A stretch of DNA of 64,000 nt, taken from Pseudomonas sp. RIT-562. Lineage in GTDB: Bacteria; Pseudomonadota; Gammaproteobacteria; Pseudomonadales; Pseudomonadaceae. The position numbers and the translations under genes were made by a program. This document shows, piece after piece, positions 8,360-17,315 of the stretch. The notes beneath the pieces are model-generated. The model saw only the letters and a program-made list of their open reading frames with translations. It made no database searches and was not told the origin of the DNA. The stretch is from contig NZ_JAPJIV010000020.1 of assembly GCF_026241895.1 (NCBI RefSeq), positions 1 through 64,000 of the forward strand, written 5' to 3'. The first letter of the stretch is position 1. Each line of letters starts with the position of its first letter.

Positions 8360-9643
8360 TCAAGCCGCCAGTTGCCCGCGAGCAATTGCCGCCGAAGCCG
8401 CCAACATCGCCCGCAACAACACCGCACACCCCGCCGCCAAATCATCCGGTGCAGCGTTTTCGATTTCGTTGTGGCTGATCCCGCCTTCGCATGGCACAAA
8501 AATCATCCCCGCCGGCCCCAGTTCCGCCAGAAAGATCGCGTCATGCCCGGCGCCACTGACAATATCCATGTGCGACAGGCCCAGGCCTTGCGCCGCATTG
8601 CGCACTGCTTCGACACAGCCCTGCTCGAAATACAGGGGTGGGAAATCGGCGGTGGGCGTCAGCTCATAGCTCAGGCCATGCTTCTGGCATGTGGTTTCGA
8701 TCACCTGGCGAACTTCGGCAATCATCGAATCGAGGCGCGCCGGTTCCAGATGCCGGAAATCCAGGGTCATGCGCACTTCGCCGGGAATGACATTGCGCGA
8801 GCCAGGATAAGCCTGCAGGCAACCGACCGTGCCGCAGGCATGCGGTTGATGACCCAGGGCCGCACTGTTGACCGCGCCGACGATGATGGACGCGCCAACG
8901 AGGGCATCCTTGCGCAGGTGCATCGGCGTCGGACCGGCGTGGGCCTCGACTCCGCGTAACTTCAAGTCGAACCACTTTTGCCCCAAGGCGCCCATGACCA
9001 CGCCGATGGTTTTCCGCTCGTCCTCGAGAATCGGGCCCTGCTCGATGTGCGCTTCAAAGTACGCCCCCACCGCATGGCCGCTGACTTTGCGTGGGCCCGC
9101 ATAGCCAATGGCATTCAGTGCTTCGCCGACGGTGACACCCTCGGCATCGACCTTGGCCAGGGTTTCTTCCAGGGTGAATTTTTCGGCAAACACCCCGGAG
9201 CCCATCATGCACGGGGCGAAGCGCGAGCCTTCTTCGTTGGTCCAGACCACCACTTCCAGCGGCGCCTCGGTTTCCACGCCGAGATCATTGAGCGTGCGCA
9301 GCACTTCGACGCCGGCCAGTACACCAAAGCATCCATCGAACTTGCCACCGGTGGGTTGGGTGTCGATGTGGCTACCGGTCATCACGGGTGGCAGGTCCGG
9401 ATTACGCCCGGGGCGACGGGCAAAGATATTGCCGACGGCGTCGATGCTGACGGTGCAGCCCGCCTCCTCGCACCACTTGACGAAGATGTCCCGGGCCTGA
9501 CGATCGAGGTCAGTCAGGGCCAGGCGGCAGACGCCGCCCTTGACCGTGGCACCGAGCCTGGCCAGTTCCATGAGCGACTGCCACAGGCGGTCGCGGTTGA
9601 TGTGCTGATGGGTGGACTGCAGAACGTCTACAGCAGCGTTCAT
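8360..9643 (-). CDS. hyuC: M20-family Zn-dependent N-carbamoyl-beta-alanine/allantoate amidohydrolase
   Basis: 427 residues, M20 peptidase fold, N-carbamoyl-L-amino acid/beta-ureidopropionase/allantoate amidohydrolase family. Metal ligands lie in TGSHIDTQPTGGKFDG (His92, Asp103) and WTNEEGSRF; the dimer-domain motifs HIEQGPILE and GVEAHAGPTPM and the C-terminal SGAGHDA follow. A GAGGAG site precedes the ATG. With PreT/PreA and dihydropyrimidinase across the divergent promoter, the expected job is the last step of reductive pyrimidine breakdown: N-carbamoyl-beta-alanine to beta-alanine, CO2 and ammonia. Probably cotranscribed with the NCS1 transporter upstream. Confidence 0.88.
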   Translation of the reverse strand: MNAAVDVLQSTHQHINRDRLWQSLMELARLGATVKGGVCRLALTDLDRQARDIFVKWCEEAGCTVSIDAVGNIFARRPGRNPDLPPVMTGSHIDTQPTGGKFDGCFGVLAGVEVLRTLNDLGVETEAPLEVVVWTNEEGSRFAPCMMGSGVFAEKFTLEETLAKVDAEGVTVGEALNAIGYAGPRKVSGHAVGAYFEAHIEQGPILEDERKTIGVVMGALGQKWFDLKLRGVEAHAGPTPMHLRKDALVGASIIVGAVNSAALGHQPHACGTVGCLQAYPGSRNVIPGEVRMTLDFRHLEPARLDSMIAEVRQVIETTCQKHGLSYELTPTADFPPLYFEQGCVEAVRNAAQGLGLSHMDIVSGAGHDAIFLAELGPAGMIFVPCEGGISHNEIENAAPDDLAAGCAVLLRAMLAASAAIARGQLAA

Positions 9644-9701
9644 GATGATCTCCTCAGGCAGTTGTTATAGGTTTTTTCAGATAACTCTCAAGTGTGCTGG
9701 G

Positions 9702-9758
9702 GGCCTCATCGCGAGCAGGCTCACCCCCTGTAGGAGTGAGCCTGCTCGCGATGAGGCC
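9702..9758. repeat. REP-type perfect inverted repeat
   Basis: Arms 9702-9724 and 9736-9758 are exactly complementary over 23 nt around an 11-nt loop. It sits between the NCS1 transporter and hyuC of the same transcript, where it could stabilise or attenuate the mRNA. Confidence 0.9.
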
Positions 9759-9763
9759 GGCAC

Positions 9764-11248
9764 TCACACCGCAGATTTCACGGCAGCCTGGCTAGGCCGC
9801 ATCACGCACAACCCGTAATAAATAACCCCACCCAATGCCGAACCGGTGAACCAGCCATAACTGTAGAACCAGCTGAACGCGTCACTGCCCAACGACAGCA
9901 AGGTCAGCGCCACGGGCACGCCAAACGCGATAAAGCCAAACCAGTTCCACGCCGGATACACGTCATCGCGGTACAGTCCCGCTAGGTCCAGTTGCTGTTT
10001 CCTGATCAGGAAATAGTCCACCACCATGATCCCGGCAATCGGCCCCAGCAAGCTCGAATAACCTAGCAGCCAGTTGGAATATACGGTCTCCAGGCTGACG
10101 TCGGAGACGATCAACCCGAGCTTCTTCAACAACTCGTGGGCCATCAGCACCAGCCCAACCACACCGGTCAGCAACACCGCTTTGGTGCGGTTGATCACCT
10201 TGGGCGCAATGTTCTGGAAATCGTTGGTCGGCGACACGATATTTGCCGCAGTGTTAGTCGACAGAGTCGCGATAATGATCAGCGCCATGGCCAGCGCCAC
10301 CCAGACCGGACTCTGGATGTGACCGATCAAAGTCACCGGATCGGACACGGTCACTCCCACCAGTTTCACCGAGGCTGCGGTCATCACCACACCCAGCGCG
10401 GCGAACAGGAACATGGTCAGTGGCAGGCCGATAATTTGCCCGACTATCTGGTCCTTCTGGCTCCTGGCATAACGACTGAAGTCAGGGATATTCAGGGACA
10501 AGGTTGCCCAGAAGCCGACCATGGCGGTCAGCCCGGCGGCGAAGTAGCTGACGACGCTTGCGCCTTCCGGACGCTTGGGCGCAATTGACATCAGCTCGGT
10601 CATCGACACGTTGGGCATCGCCCAGACCAGCAGCCCCACACCCACCAGCACCAGCAAGGGCGCCGACAGCGTTTCCAGCCACTTGATCGACTCGGCACCG
10701 CGAATCACCACCCACAGGTTGAGCGCCCAGAACACCATGAAGCCGATCACTTCACCGGTACCACCGAGCGACTTCCAGCCCTCGAATACCGAGCCCAGGA
10801 ACAGGTGAATTGCCAGGCCGCCGAACATGGTCTGGATGCCAAACCAGCCGCAGGCCACCAGGGCGCGGATCAGGCACGGAATGTTAGAGCCGAGGATGCC
10901 GAATGAGGAGCGCAGCAACACTGGAAACGGGATGCCGTACTTGGTGCCGGGGAATGCATTGAGCGTCAATGGAATCAGCACGATGATGTTGGCAAACAGA
11001 ATGGCCAGCAGCGCCTCGCCAACGCTCAAACCGAAGTAGGCAGTGAGCACACCCCCGAGCGTGTAGGTTGGTACGCAGATCGACATGCCGACCCACAATG
11101 CCGTGATGTGCCACTTGTTCCAGGTTCGTTCGCGCACCTTGGTCGGTGCCATGTCGTGGTTGTAACGGGGACTGTCGAGGACGTCGCTGCCGGCTTCCAG
11201 CTCATACAAGCCGTTGCGCTCGGTCACGTGCGATCTGATCTGTTGCAT
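9764..11248 (-). CDS. NCS1-family nucleobase/allantoin/hydantoin transporter
   Basis: 494-residue, roughly 12-helix membrane protein of the NCS1 family (Mhp1, PucI, uracil/allantoin carriers). Substrate-site blocks are present: CGWFGIQT with the Trp and Gln of Mhp1, GFWATLSLNIPDFSRYA, and NTAANIVSPTNDF with the conserved Asn. The start has GTGGAG upstream. Its position beside hyuC and divergent from hydA-preT-preA suggests it imports uracil, thymine or dihydropyrimidines into the inner pathway. Confidence 0.88.
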   Translation of the reverse strand: MQQIRSHVTERNGLYELEAGSDVLDSPRYNHDMAPTKVRERTWNKWHITALWVGMSICVPTYTLGGVLTAYFGLSVGEALLAILFANIIVLIPLTLNAFPGTKYGIPFPVLLRSSFGILGSNIPCLIRALVACGWFGIQTMFGGLAIHLFLGSVFEGWKSLGGTGEVIGFMVFWALNLWVVIRGAESIKWLETLSAPLLVLVGVGLLVWAMPNVSMTELMSIAPKRPEGASVVSYFAAGLTAMVGFWATLSLNIPDFSRYARSQKDQIVGQIIGLPLTMFLFAALGVVMTAASVKLVGVTVSDPVTLIGHIQSPVWVALAMALIIIATLSTNTAANIVSPTNDFQNIAPKVINRTKAVLLTGVVGLVLMAHELLKKLGLIVSDVSLETVYSNWLLGYSSLLGPIAGIMVVDYFLIRKQQLDLAGLYRDDVYPAWNWFGFIAFGVPVALTLLSLGSDAFSWFYSYGWFTGSALGGVIYYGLCVMRPSQAAVKSAV

Positions 11249-11797
11249 GGCCGCTCCACTGTTATTTTTGATTTATTGCTCATCAGGGGCTGGCGACATC
11301 AATAAACATGCCGGTTGCCCCGCTTGCGCATCGGGCAGATCCATAAAAAGCTTTAACTGTCTGAAACTGATCATTTTTATTTATATCAACGACAAGTCCC
11401 CGGTACTCCTGCCCAGCGCTCAGGCCGAATGCAAGGCAAGTTGTCCAAACAGTCAGGACTCAATCTGGTGCATCAAACTTTTTTGCAGCTTTGCGCGTTA
11501 ACCATAGACGCTTCTCAAGCAGCTGATTTCACATAGGAAATCTCGTCTATTTTGGCAACCTGTCAAGTGCGTCAAAATGGTGAAAGGCTGAACCAAATTG
11601 GTGAATGCTCTATTTTTATTATGTTTATCAATGCGTTAGTAACGCTATAAGCTTATAAAAAATAATCTTGCTCATTCCTTTAACTCGGACTAGCTTCTAT
11701 TCCTGACAGCGTTGACAGGAATACACCTGTTTGCGTCTGGTTCATATAAAACATTTAGAACCGGCACAAGTCGGTCATTGCCTGCGAGGAACTCGGA
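11249..11797. promoter_or_regulatory. AT-rich divergent promoter region
   Basis: This 549-bp gap separates the NCS1-hyuC unit from hydA-preT-preA and is clearly more AT-rich than its surroundings. No convincing gene was found. Near hydA there is an inverted repeat ACAGG-N6-CCTGT at 11715-11730 and a TATAAA at 11745-11750, which could be operator and -10 elements, but no well-spaced -35 goes with that -10. Confidence 0.5.
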
Positions 11798-13237
11798 ATG
11801 TCTCTGTTGATCCGTGGCGCCACCGTTGTTACCCATGATGAAAGTTATCGCGCCGACGTCTATTGCGCCGACGGCGTGATCAAAGCCATCGGTGAAAAAC
11901 TGGATATCCCGGCGGGTGCCGAAGTGCTCGACGGCAGTGGCCAATACCTGATGCCGGGTGGTATCGATCCGCACACTCACATGCAGCTGCCCTTCATGGG
12001 CACGGTGGCCAGCGAAGATTTTTTCAGCGGCACTGCGGCGGGTCTCGCCGGGGGCACTACCTCAATCATCGACTTCGTGATTCCCAACCCCCAGCAATCG
12101 CTGATGGAAGCCTTCCACCAGTGGCGCGGCTGGGCGGAAAAATCGGCCTCGGACTACGGCTTCCATGTCGCCATCACCTGGTGGAGCGAGCAGGTTCGCG
12201 AAGAAATGGCCGAGCTGGTCAGCCAGCACGGGGTCAACAGCTTCAAGCACTTCATGGCTTATAAAAACGCGATCATGGCGGCCGACGATACGCTGGTGGC
12301 GAGTTTCGAACGCTGCCTGGAACTGGGTGCCGTGCCGACCGTGCATGCTGAAAATGGCGAGCTGGTGTACCACCTGCAACGCAAGCTGATGGCCCAGGGC
12401 ATCACCGGCCCGGAAGCGCATCCACTGTCGCGGCCTTCCCAAGTGGAAGGCGAAGCAGCCAGCCGGGCGATCCGGATTGCCGAAACCCTCGGCACCCCGC
12501 TGTACCTGGTGCATGTCTCGACCAAGGAAGCCCTGGACGAAATCACCTATGCCCGCAGCAAAGGTCAGCAGGTCTACGGCGAGGTCCTGGCCGGGCACTT
12601 GCTGCTGGATGACAGCGTCTACCAGCACCCGGACTGGCAGACCGCCGCCGGCTACGTAATGAGCCCGCCCTTCCGTCCACGCGGGCATCAGGAGGCACTG
12701 TGGCACGGGCTGCAATCGGGCAACCTGCACACCACCGCCACCGATCATTGCTGCTTCTGCGCCGAGCAGAAAGCCGCCGGTCGTGATGACTTCAGCAAGA
12801 TCCCCAACGGCACCGCCGGTATCGAAGACCGCATGGCCGTCCTGTGGGATGAAGGGGTCAACACGGGGCGCTTCTCGATGCAGCAGTTCGTGGCCCTTAC
12901 CTCAACCAACACCGCGAAGATCTTCAACCTCTACCCGCGCAAAGGCGCAATTCGCGTGGGTGCCGATGCCGACCTGGTGCTGTGGGATCCGCACGGTACC
13001 CGGACCATTTCGGCAGCAACTCACCACCAGCAGGTCGACTTCAATATTTTCGAAGGCAAGACCGTGCGTGGCGTGCCCAGCCATACCATCAGCCAGGGCC
13101 GGGTGGTCTGGGCCGATGGCGACCTGCGAGCTGAGCGCGGTGCCGGGCGGTATGTCGAACGGCCGGCGTATCCGGCGGTGTTTGATCTGTTGAGCAAGCG
13201 CGCGGAGATGACCAGGCCGGCTGCAGTGAAGCGCTGA
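11798..13237 (+). CDS. hydA: Dihydropyrimidinase
   Basis: 479 residues, the D-hydantoinase/dihydropyrimidinase length. The binuclear metal site is visible: HTH at residues 59-61 (GGIDPHTHMQ), the carbamylated Lys150 in SFKHFMAYK, and further ligands in VPTVHAENGEL, LVHVSTKEA and TATDHCCF. It opens the ring of dihydrouracil or dihydrothymine to the N-carbamoyl-beta-amino acid. A GAGGAA site precedes the ATG. It is followed after a REP by preT-preA, which make its substrate. Confidence 0.95.
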   Translation: MSLLIRGATVVTHDESYRADVYCADGVIKAIGEKLDIPAGAEVLDGSGQYLMPGGIDPHTHMQLPFMGTVASEDFFSGTAAGLAGGTTSIIDFVIPNPQQSLMEAFHQWRGWAEKSASDYGFHVAITWWSEQVREEMAELVSQHGVNSFKHFMAYKNAIMAADDTLVASFERCLELGAVPTVHAENGELVYHLQRKLMAQGITGPEAHPLSRPSQVEGEAASRAIRIAETLGTPLYLVHVSTKEALDEITYARSKGQQVYGEVLAGHLLLDDSVYQHPDWQTAAGYVMSPPFRPRGHQEALWHGLQSGNLHTTATDHCCFCAEQKAAGRDDFSKIPNGTAGIEDRMAVLWDEGVNTGRFSMQQFVALTSTNTAKIFNLYPRKGAIRVGADADLVLWDPHGTRTISAATHHQQVDFNIFEGKTVRGVPSHTISQGRVVWADGDLRAERGAGRYVERPAYPAVFDLLSKRAEMTRPAAVKR

Positions 13238-13253
13238 AATCCAGGCATTCGGC

Positions 13254-13327
13254 CATCGCGGGCAAGCCTTGCTCCCACAGATTGTGAACCCACAAAGTCC
13301 CTGTGGGAGCAAGGCTTGCCCGCGATG
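13254..13327. repeat. REP-type inverted repeat (GCAAGGCTTGCC class)
   Basis: Arms 13254-13280 and 13301-13327 are complementary over 27 nt around a 20-nt loop. It lies between hydA and preT; an in-frame ATG at 13303 inside it would give preT a false N-terminal extension. Confidence 0.9.
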
Positions 13328-13398
13328 AGGCCCGCCCAGACACAACAAAATCCACTGCCCACCAGAGGCAGCACCTCAATAACCGTGAGGCCAAAACC

Positions 13399-14766
13399 GT
13401 GATCAAGAGCCTGAACCACCTCCCGCACCCCCATGAGAATGCAGCCACCCTCGCCGGTCATTTCACCGACCTGGCGCCCCCTCTCAGCGACCGCCAGGCG
13501 CACCTGGAGGCCTCACGCTGCCTGTATTGCTACGACGCGCCCTGCGTGAATGCCTGCCCAAGCGAAATCGACATCCCCTCGTTCATCCGCAATATCCACG
13601 CGGACAACGTGCAAGGCGCCGCCCAGAAAATTCTCTCCGCGAACATTCTCGGTGGTAGCTGTGCGCGGGTCTGCCCCACGGAAATTCTTTGCCAGCAAGC
13701 CTGCGTGCGCAACAACGCTCACGAGTGCGCACCCGTGCTGATCGGTCTGCTGCAGCGTTACGCAGTGGACAACGCACACTTCAGTGAGCATCCGTTCGCC
13801 CGCGCGGCGGCTACGGGCAAACGCATCGCGGTGGTGGGTGCCGGTCCCGCCGGGCTGTCCTGCGCCCACCGCAGTGCCATGCACGGCCATGACGTGGTGA
13901 TCTTCGAGGCCCGGGAGAAAGCCGGCGGTCTCAACGAATATGGCATCGCCAAGTACAAACTGGTGGACGACTACGCCCAGCAGGAGCTGGATTTCCTCCT
14001 GCAAATCGGCGGCATCGAAATTCGTCACGGGCAAAAACTCGGCGAGAACCTGACCCTCAGCGAGCTGCACCAGCAATTCGACGCGGTGTTCCTCGGCATC
14101 GGCCTCAACGCCAGCAAGCAGCTGGGCCTGGCGCACGAAGACGCCCCGGGACTGCTCGCCGCCACCGACTACATCCGTGAATTGCGCCAGGCCGACGACT
14201 TGAGCCTATTGCCCCTGGCTGATCGCTGCATCGTCCTCGGCGCCGGCAACACCGCCATCGACATGGCCGTGCAAATGGCCCGCCTTGGAGCCCGCGACGT
14301 CAACCTGGTGTACCGCCGTGGCGTGGAAGACATGGGCGCCACCGGCCACGAACAGGATATCGCCAAGGCCAATCAGGTGCGCCTGTTGACCTGGGCACAA
14401 CCGGAGCAAGTGTTGCTCGATGACCAGGGCAACGTCCGCGGCATGCGTTTCGCTCGCACGGTACTGGTGGAAGGACGCCTGCAAACCACGGGTGAAACCT
14501 TCGAGCTGGCGGCCGACGCCATCTTCAAAGCCATCGGCCAGGCCTTTGACGCCAGCGCCCTCGCCGACCCACTGGCGCGGGAATTGAAACGCCAGGGCGA
14601 TCGGATTCAGGTCGACGAACAGTTGCGCACCAGTATCCCGGGCGTGTACGCGGGCGGCGATTGCACCAGCCTCGACCAGGACCTCACGGTGCAAGCAGTG
14701 CAACACGGCAAACTGGCTGCCGAGGCTATCCATACCCAACTCATGCTCAATGTGGAGGCTGCGTAA
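13399..14766 (+). CDS. preT: NAD(P)-dependent dihydropyrimidine dehydrogenase subunit PreT
   Basis: 455 residues from GTG 13399, with GTGAGG at 13385-13390. The longer frame from 13303 starts inside a REP and is rejected. The N-terminal domain has cysteine clusters for Fe-S (CLYCYDAPCVNACP, CARVCPTEILCQQAC). A Rossmann FAD site (VVGAGPAGLSCAHR) and an NAD(P)-binding GAGNTAIDMA follow, as in glutamate synthase small subunit-like oxidoreductases. It passes electrons to PreA for reduction of uracil or thymine. Also called pydX in Pseudomonas. Directly abuts preA. Confidence 0.93.
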   Translation: MIKSLNHLPHPHENAATLAGHFTDLAPPLSDRQAHLEASRCLYCYDAPCVNACPSEIDIPSFIRNIHADNVQGAAQKILSANILGGSCARVCPTEILCQQACVRNNAHECAPVLIGLLQRYAVDNAHFSEHPFARAAATGKRIAVVGAGPAGLSCAHRSAMHGHDVVIFEAREKAGGLNEYGIAKYKLVDDYAQQELDFLLQIGGIEIRHGQKLGENLTLSELHQQFDAVFLGIGLNASKQLGLAHEDAPGLLAATDYIRELRQADDLSLLPLADRCIVLGAGNTAIDMAVQMARLGARDVNLVYRRGVEDMGATGHEQDIAKANQVRLLTWAQPEQVLLDDQGNVRGMRFARTVLVEGRLQTTGETFELAADAIFKAIGQAFDASALADPLARELKRQGDRIQVDEQLRTSIPGVYAGGDCTSLDQDLTVQAVQHGKLAAEAIHTQLMLNVEAA

Positions 14767-16041
14767 ATGGCCGATCTCTCGATCAACTTCGCCGGCATCA
14801 AAGCTCCCAATCCGTTCTGGCTGGCCTCCGCCCCGCCGACTGACAAAGCCTATAACGTGGTCCGCGCGTTCGAGGCCGGCTGGGGTGGCGTGGTCTGGAA
14901 AACCCTGGGTGAAGACCCGGCGGCGGTTAACGTGTCGTCGCGGTATTCAGCGCACTTCGGGGCTAACAGGGAGGTCATGGGCTTCAACAATATCGAGCTG
15001 ATTACCGACCGCTCCCTGGAAATCAATCTGCGGGAAATCACCCAGGTCAAAAAGGACTGGCCGGACCGCGCACTGATCGTCTCGCTGATGGTGCCCTGCG
15101 TCGAAGAGTCGTGGAAGTTCATCCTGCCGCTGGTGGAAGCCACCGGTGCCGATGGCATCGAACTCAACTTCGGCTGCCCCCACGGCATGCCCGAACGCGG
15201 CATGGGCGCGGCCGTGGGCCAGGTGCCGGAGTATGTGGAACAGGTCACGCGCTGGTGCAAGACCTATTGCTCGCTGCCGGTGATCGTCAAGCTCACGCCG
15301 AATATCACCGACATCCGCGTCGCAGCCCGCGCCGCACACCGCGGTGGCGCCGATGCGGTGTCGCTGATCAACACCATCAACTCCATCACCAGCGTCAACC
15401 TGGAGCGCATGGTCGCCAACCCCGTGGTCGGCAGCCAGAGCACCCACGGTGGTTACTGCGGTTCAGCGGTCAAGCCGATTGCCTTGAACATGGTTGCCGA
15501 AATCGCCCGCGACCCACAGACCCAACGGCTGCCCATTTCCGGCATCGGTGGCATTGGTACATGGCGCGACGCTGCAGAGTTCATCGCCTTGGGTAGCGGC
15601 TCGGTTCAAGTGTGCACTGCCGCGATGCTGCATGGCTTCCGCATCGTCGAGGAAATGAAAGACGGCCTGTCGCGCTGGATGGACAGCCAGGGCTACACGA
15701 GCATCGCCGATTTCTCGGGGCGTGCGGTGGGCAATACCACCGACTGGAAGTACCTCGACATCAACTATCAAGTCATCGCCAAAATCGACCAGGAGGCCTG
15801 CATCGGTTGCGGTCGTTGCCACATCGCCTGCGAAGACACCTCGCACCAGGCGGTGGCCAGCCTCAAGCAGGCGGACGGCACCCACAAGTATCAAGTGATC
15901 GACGACGAATGCGTCGGCTGCAACCTGTGCCAGATCACCTGCCCGGTGCAGGATTGCATCGAGATGGTGCCGATCGACAGCGGCAAGCCGTTCCTCGACT
16001 GGAACCACGATCCGCGCAATCCGTACCACGTTGCGGTTTGA
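14767..16041 (+). CDS. preA: NAD-dependent dihydropyrimidine dehydrogenase subunit PreA
   Basis: 424 residues, starting one base after the preT stop. The N-terminal dihydroorotate dehydrogenase-like FMN barrel includes NFGCPHGMPERGMG and the active-site region KLTPNITD. The C-terminus has two 4Fe-4S motifs, CIGCGRCHIAC and CVGCNLCQITCPV. This matches the catalytic half of bacterial dihydropyrimidine dehydrogenase, which reduces uracil and thymine to the dihydro forms. It completes the reductive pathway with hydA and hyuC in this window. Confidence 0.95.
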   Translation: MADLSINFAGIKAPNPFWLASAPPTDKAYNVVRAFEAGWGGVVWKTLGEDPAAVNVSSRYSAHFGANREVMGFNNIELITDRSLEINLREITQVKKDWPDRALIVSLMVPCVEESWKFILPLVEATGADGIELNFGCPHGMPERGMGAAVGQVPEYVEQVTRWCKTYCSLPVIVKLTPNITDIRVAARAAHRGGADAVSLINTINSITSVNLERMVANPVVGSQSTHGGYCGSAVKPIALNMVAEIARDPQTQRLPISGIGGIGTWRDAAEFIALGSGSVQVCTAAMLHGFRIVEEMKDGLSRWMDSQGYTSIADFSGRAVGNTTDWKYLDINYQVIAKIDQEACIGCGRCHIACEDTSHQAVASLKQADGTHKYQVIDDECVGCNLCQITCPVQDCIEMVPIDSGKPFLDWNHDPRNPYHVAV

Positions 16042-16055
16042 TTTGTAAGATCAAC

Positions 16056-16142
16056 AGATCGCAGCCTCGTTGCACTCGACAGCTCCTACAGGGCGCCCCT
16101 GGGTTCGCGTAGGAGCTGCCGAGTGCAACGAGGCTGCGATCT
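16056..16142. repeat. Long palindromic repeat downstream of preA
   Basis: Arms 16056-16088 and 16110-16142 are complementary over about 33 nt. It belongs to the GCAGCCTCGTTGCACTCG class and is a likely terminator of the hydA-preT-preA transcript. Confidence 0.85.
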
Positions 16143-16243
16143 TTCCAGCGCAACACCGATGTAAGGACTATCAGTTCTGCTAGTAGACGAGGAGCAACTA
16201 AAATCAGATTCTGAGAGCTCGTCATCTCCAGGGACTACACCAC

Positions 16244-17257
16244 ATGCCTTCCTCCTTGAAAATCCTCCAAAGGTACGTCTACGATGCGATAGATCGTCTG
16301 TCAGCCACTGGCCTTTCAACTCTCGCCAGCACCCAGCGCTTCTACCAGCGCGACCACCTGGTGACCGAACTGGGCGAGCATTCCCAGCGGACGATTGTTC
16401 GCCATGAAGCTCAGCCACTGGCACAGCACGAAGCCGGAGTTGGCTCGAACGAAACCACACTGTTCGCGACGGACGAAGCCCATTCGTTGTTACAAACATC
16501 GACGCAAACCAACTCGGAAAAATTCGCCTACACAGCCTACGGCCACCACCCGCTGGAAAGCGGTTTGGGCAGACTGGTGGGATTTAATGGCGAGTGCCCC
16601 GACGCAATAACGGGGCACTATCTACTCGGGCTCGGAAAAAGAGCTTTCAACCCGATTTTGATGCGTTTCAACTCTCCGGACGAACTAAGCCCTTTTGGTG
16701 AAGGGGGTGTTAATTCATATGCTTATTGCGCAAATGACCCGCTGAATTTCAAAGATCCTACGGCAAATATCAAAGTCCTAGTACACACCTCCCCTTCGCT
16801 TAGCGCTCTCGGACAACGTACGCGCAATTTTCGCCCAAAGAAAATCATGGACCCAACCAATCCTTCCGTCGGTAGACTCTCCTCGACCGCAAGCACTTCT
16901 GTTGAAACGGCCGCGAAACCACTTGCGCTCCATTTGCCTCCAGCGCAACGCAAGCCACGACCACCAAAACCTGATCGAGTGTCAAGCGTTCGTAAACAAC
17001 GTAACCATGACCTCGTTCGCGACTACGTCATAAAGTTTGACCGGGATATGGCAGGCGAACCTTTCGAGGCGGACGTCGACTATCCGGCCTACAGAGAACA
17101 CGTGCAGTTAGTCGAATATTCAAATCAACAAATAATAAATAAACGACCCAAAGAAGAAATCATCAAGGTTAAAGAGGCAATTCTCAAACGTCAGCGTAAT
17201 TTCAAGGCTGACATTATGAAGGCGATTGAAACGCAGAACGCGACAATACGTGATTAA
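16244..17257 (+). CDS. Orphan RHS repeat-associated core protein with variable C-terminus
   Basis: 337 residues. Residues ~85-165 carry the RHS-associated core: YTAYGHHPLESGLGRLVGFNG, then GHYLLGLGKRAFNPILMRFNSPD and NSYAYCANDPLNFKDPTA. The N-terminus (YVYDAIDRLSA, QRFYQRDHLVTEL) is a short RHS-like stretch. The last ~170 residues are lysine-rich, match nothing I recognise and have no signal peptide or membrane segment. Full Rhs toxins exceed 1,000 residues, so this is the small Pseudomonas class or a displaced toxin tip. No immunity-type gene follows. Its base composition is more AT-rich than its neighbours, suggesting transfer. Confidence 0.8.
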   Translation: MPSSLKILQRYVYDAIDRLSATGLSTLASTQRFYQRDHLVTELGEHSQRTIVRHEAQPLAQHEAGVGSNETTLFATDEAHSLLQTSTQTNSEKFAYTAYGHHPLESGLGRLVGFNGECPDAITGHYLLGLGKRAFNPILMRFNSPDELSPFGEGGVNSYAYCANDPLNFKDPTANIKVLVHTSPSLSALGQRTRNFRPKKIMDPTNPSVGRLSSTASTSVETAAKPLALHLPPAQRKPRPPKPDRVSSVRKQRNHDLVRDYVIKFDRDMAGEPFEADVDYPAYREHVQLVEYSNQQIINKRPKEEIIKVKEAILKRQRNFKADIMKAIETQNATIRD

Positions 17258-17315
17258 TAAGCGCATACAGCCCCGATCAGGCTTTGACAGCAACGCATAG
17301 CCTCATATGAGATAT

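Noticed and set aside
11214..11501. 95-codon plus-strand frame in the NCS1/hydA gap
   Set aside because: It begins inside the NCS1 gene on the opposite strand, has no ribosome site and no recognisable features, and lies in an AT-rich promoter region.
11761..11782. Possible sigma-54 promoter (GGCAC...TTGC) before hydA
   Set aside because: The two elements are about 10 nt apart instead of the required 5, so the spacing does not fit.
13303..13398. N-terminal extension of preT from ATG 13303
   Set aside because: These 32 codons are REP sequence. GTG 13399 has a ribosome site and starts where the conserved domain begins.
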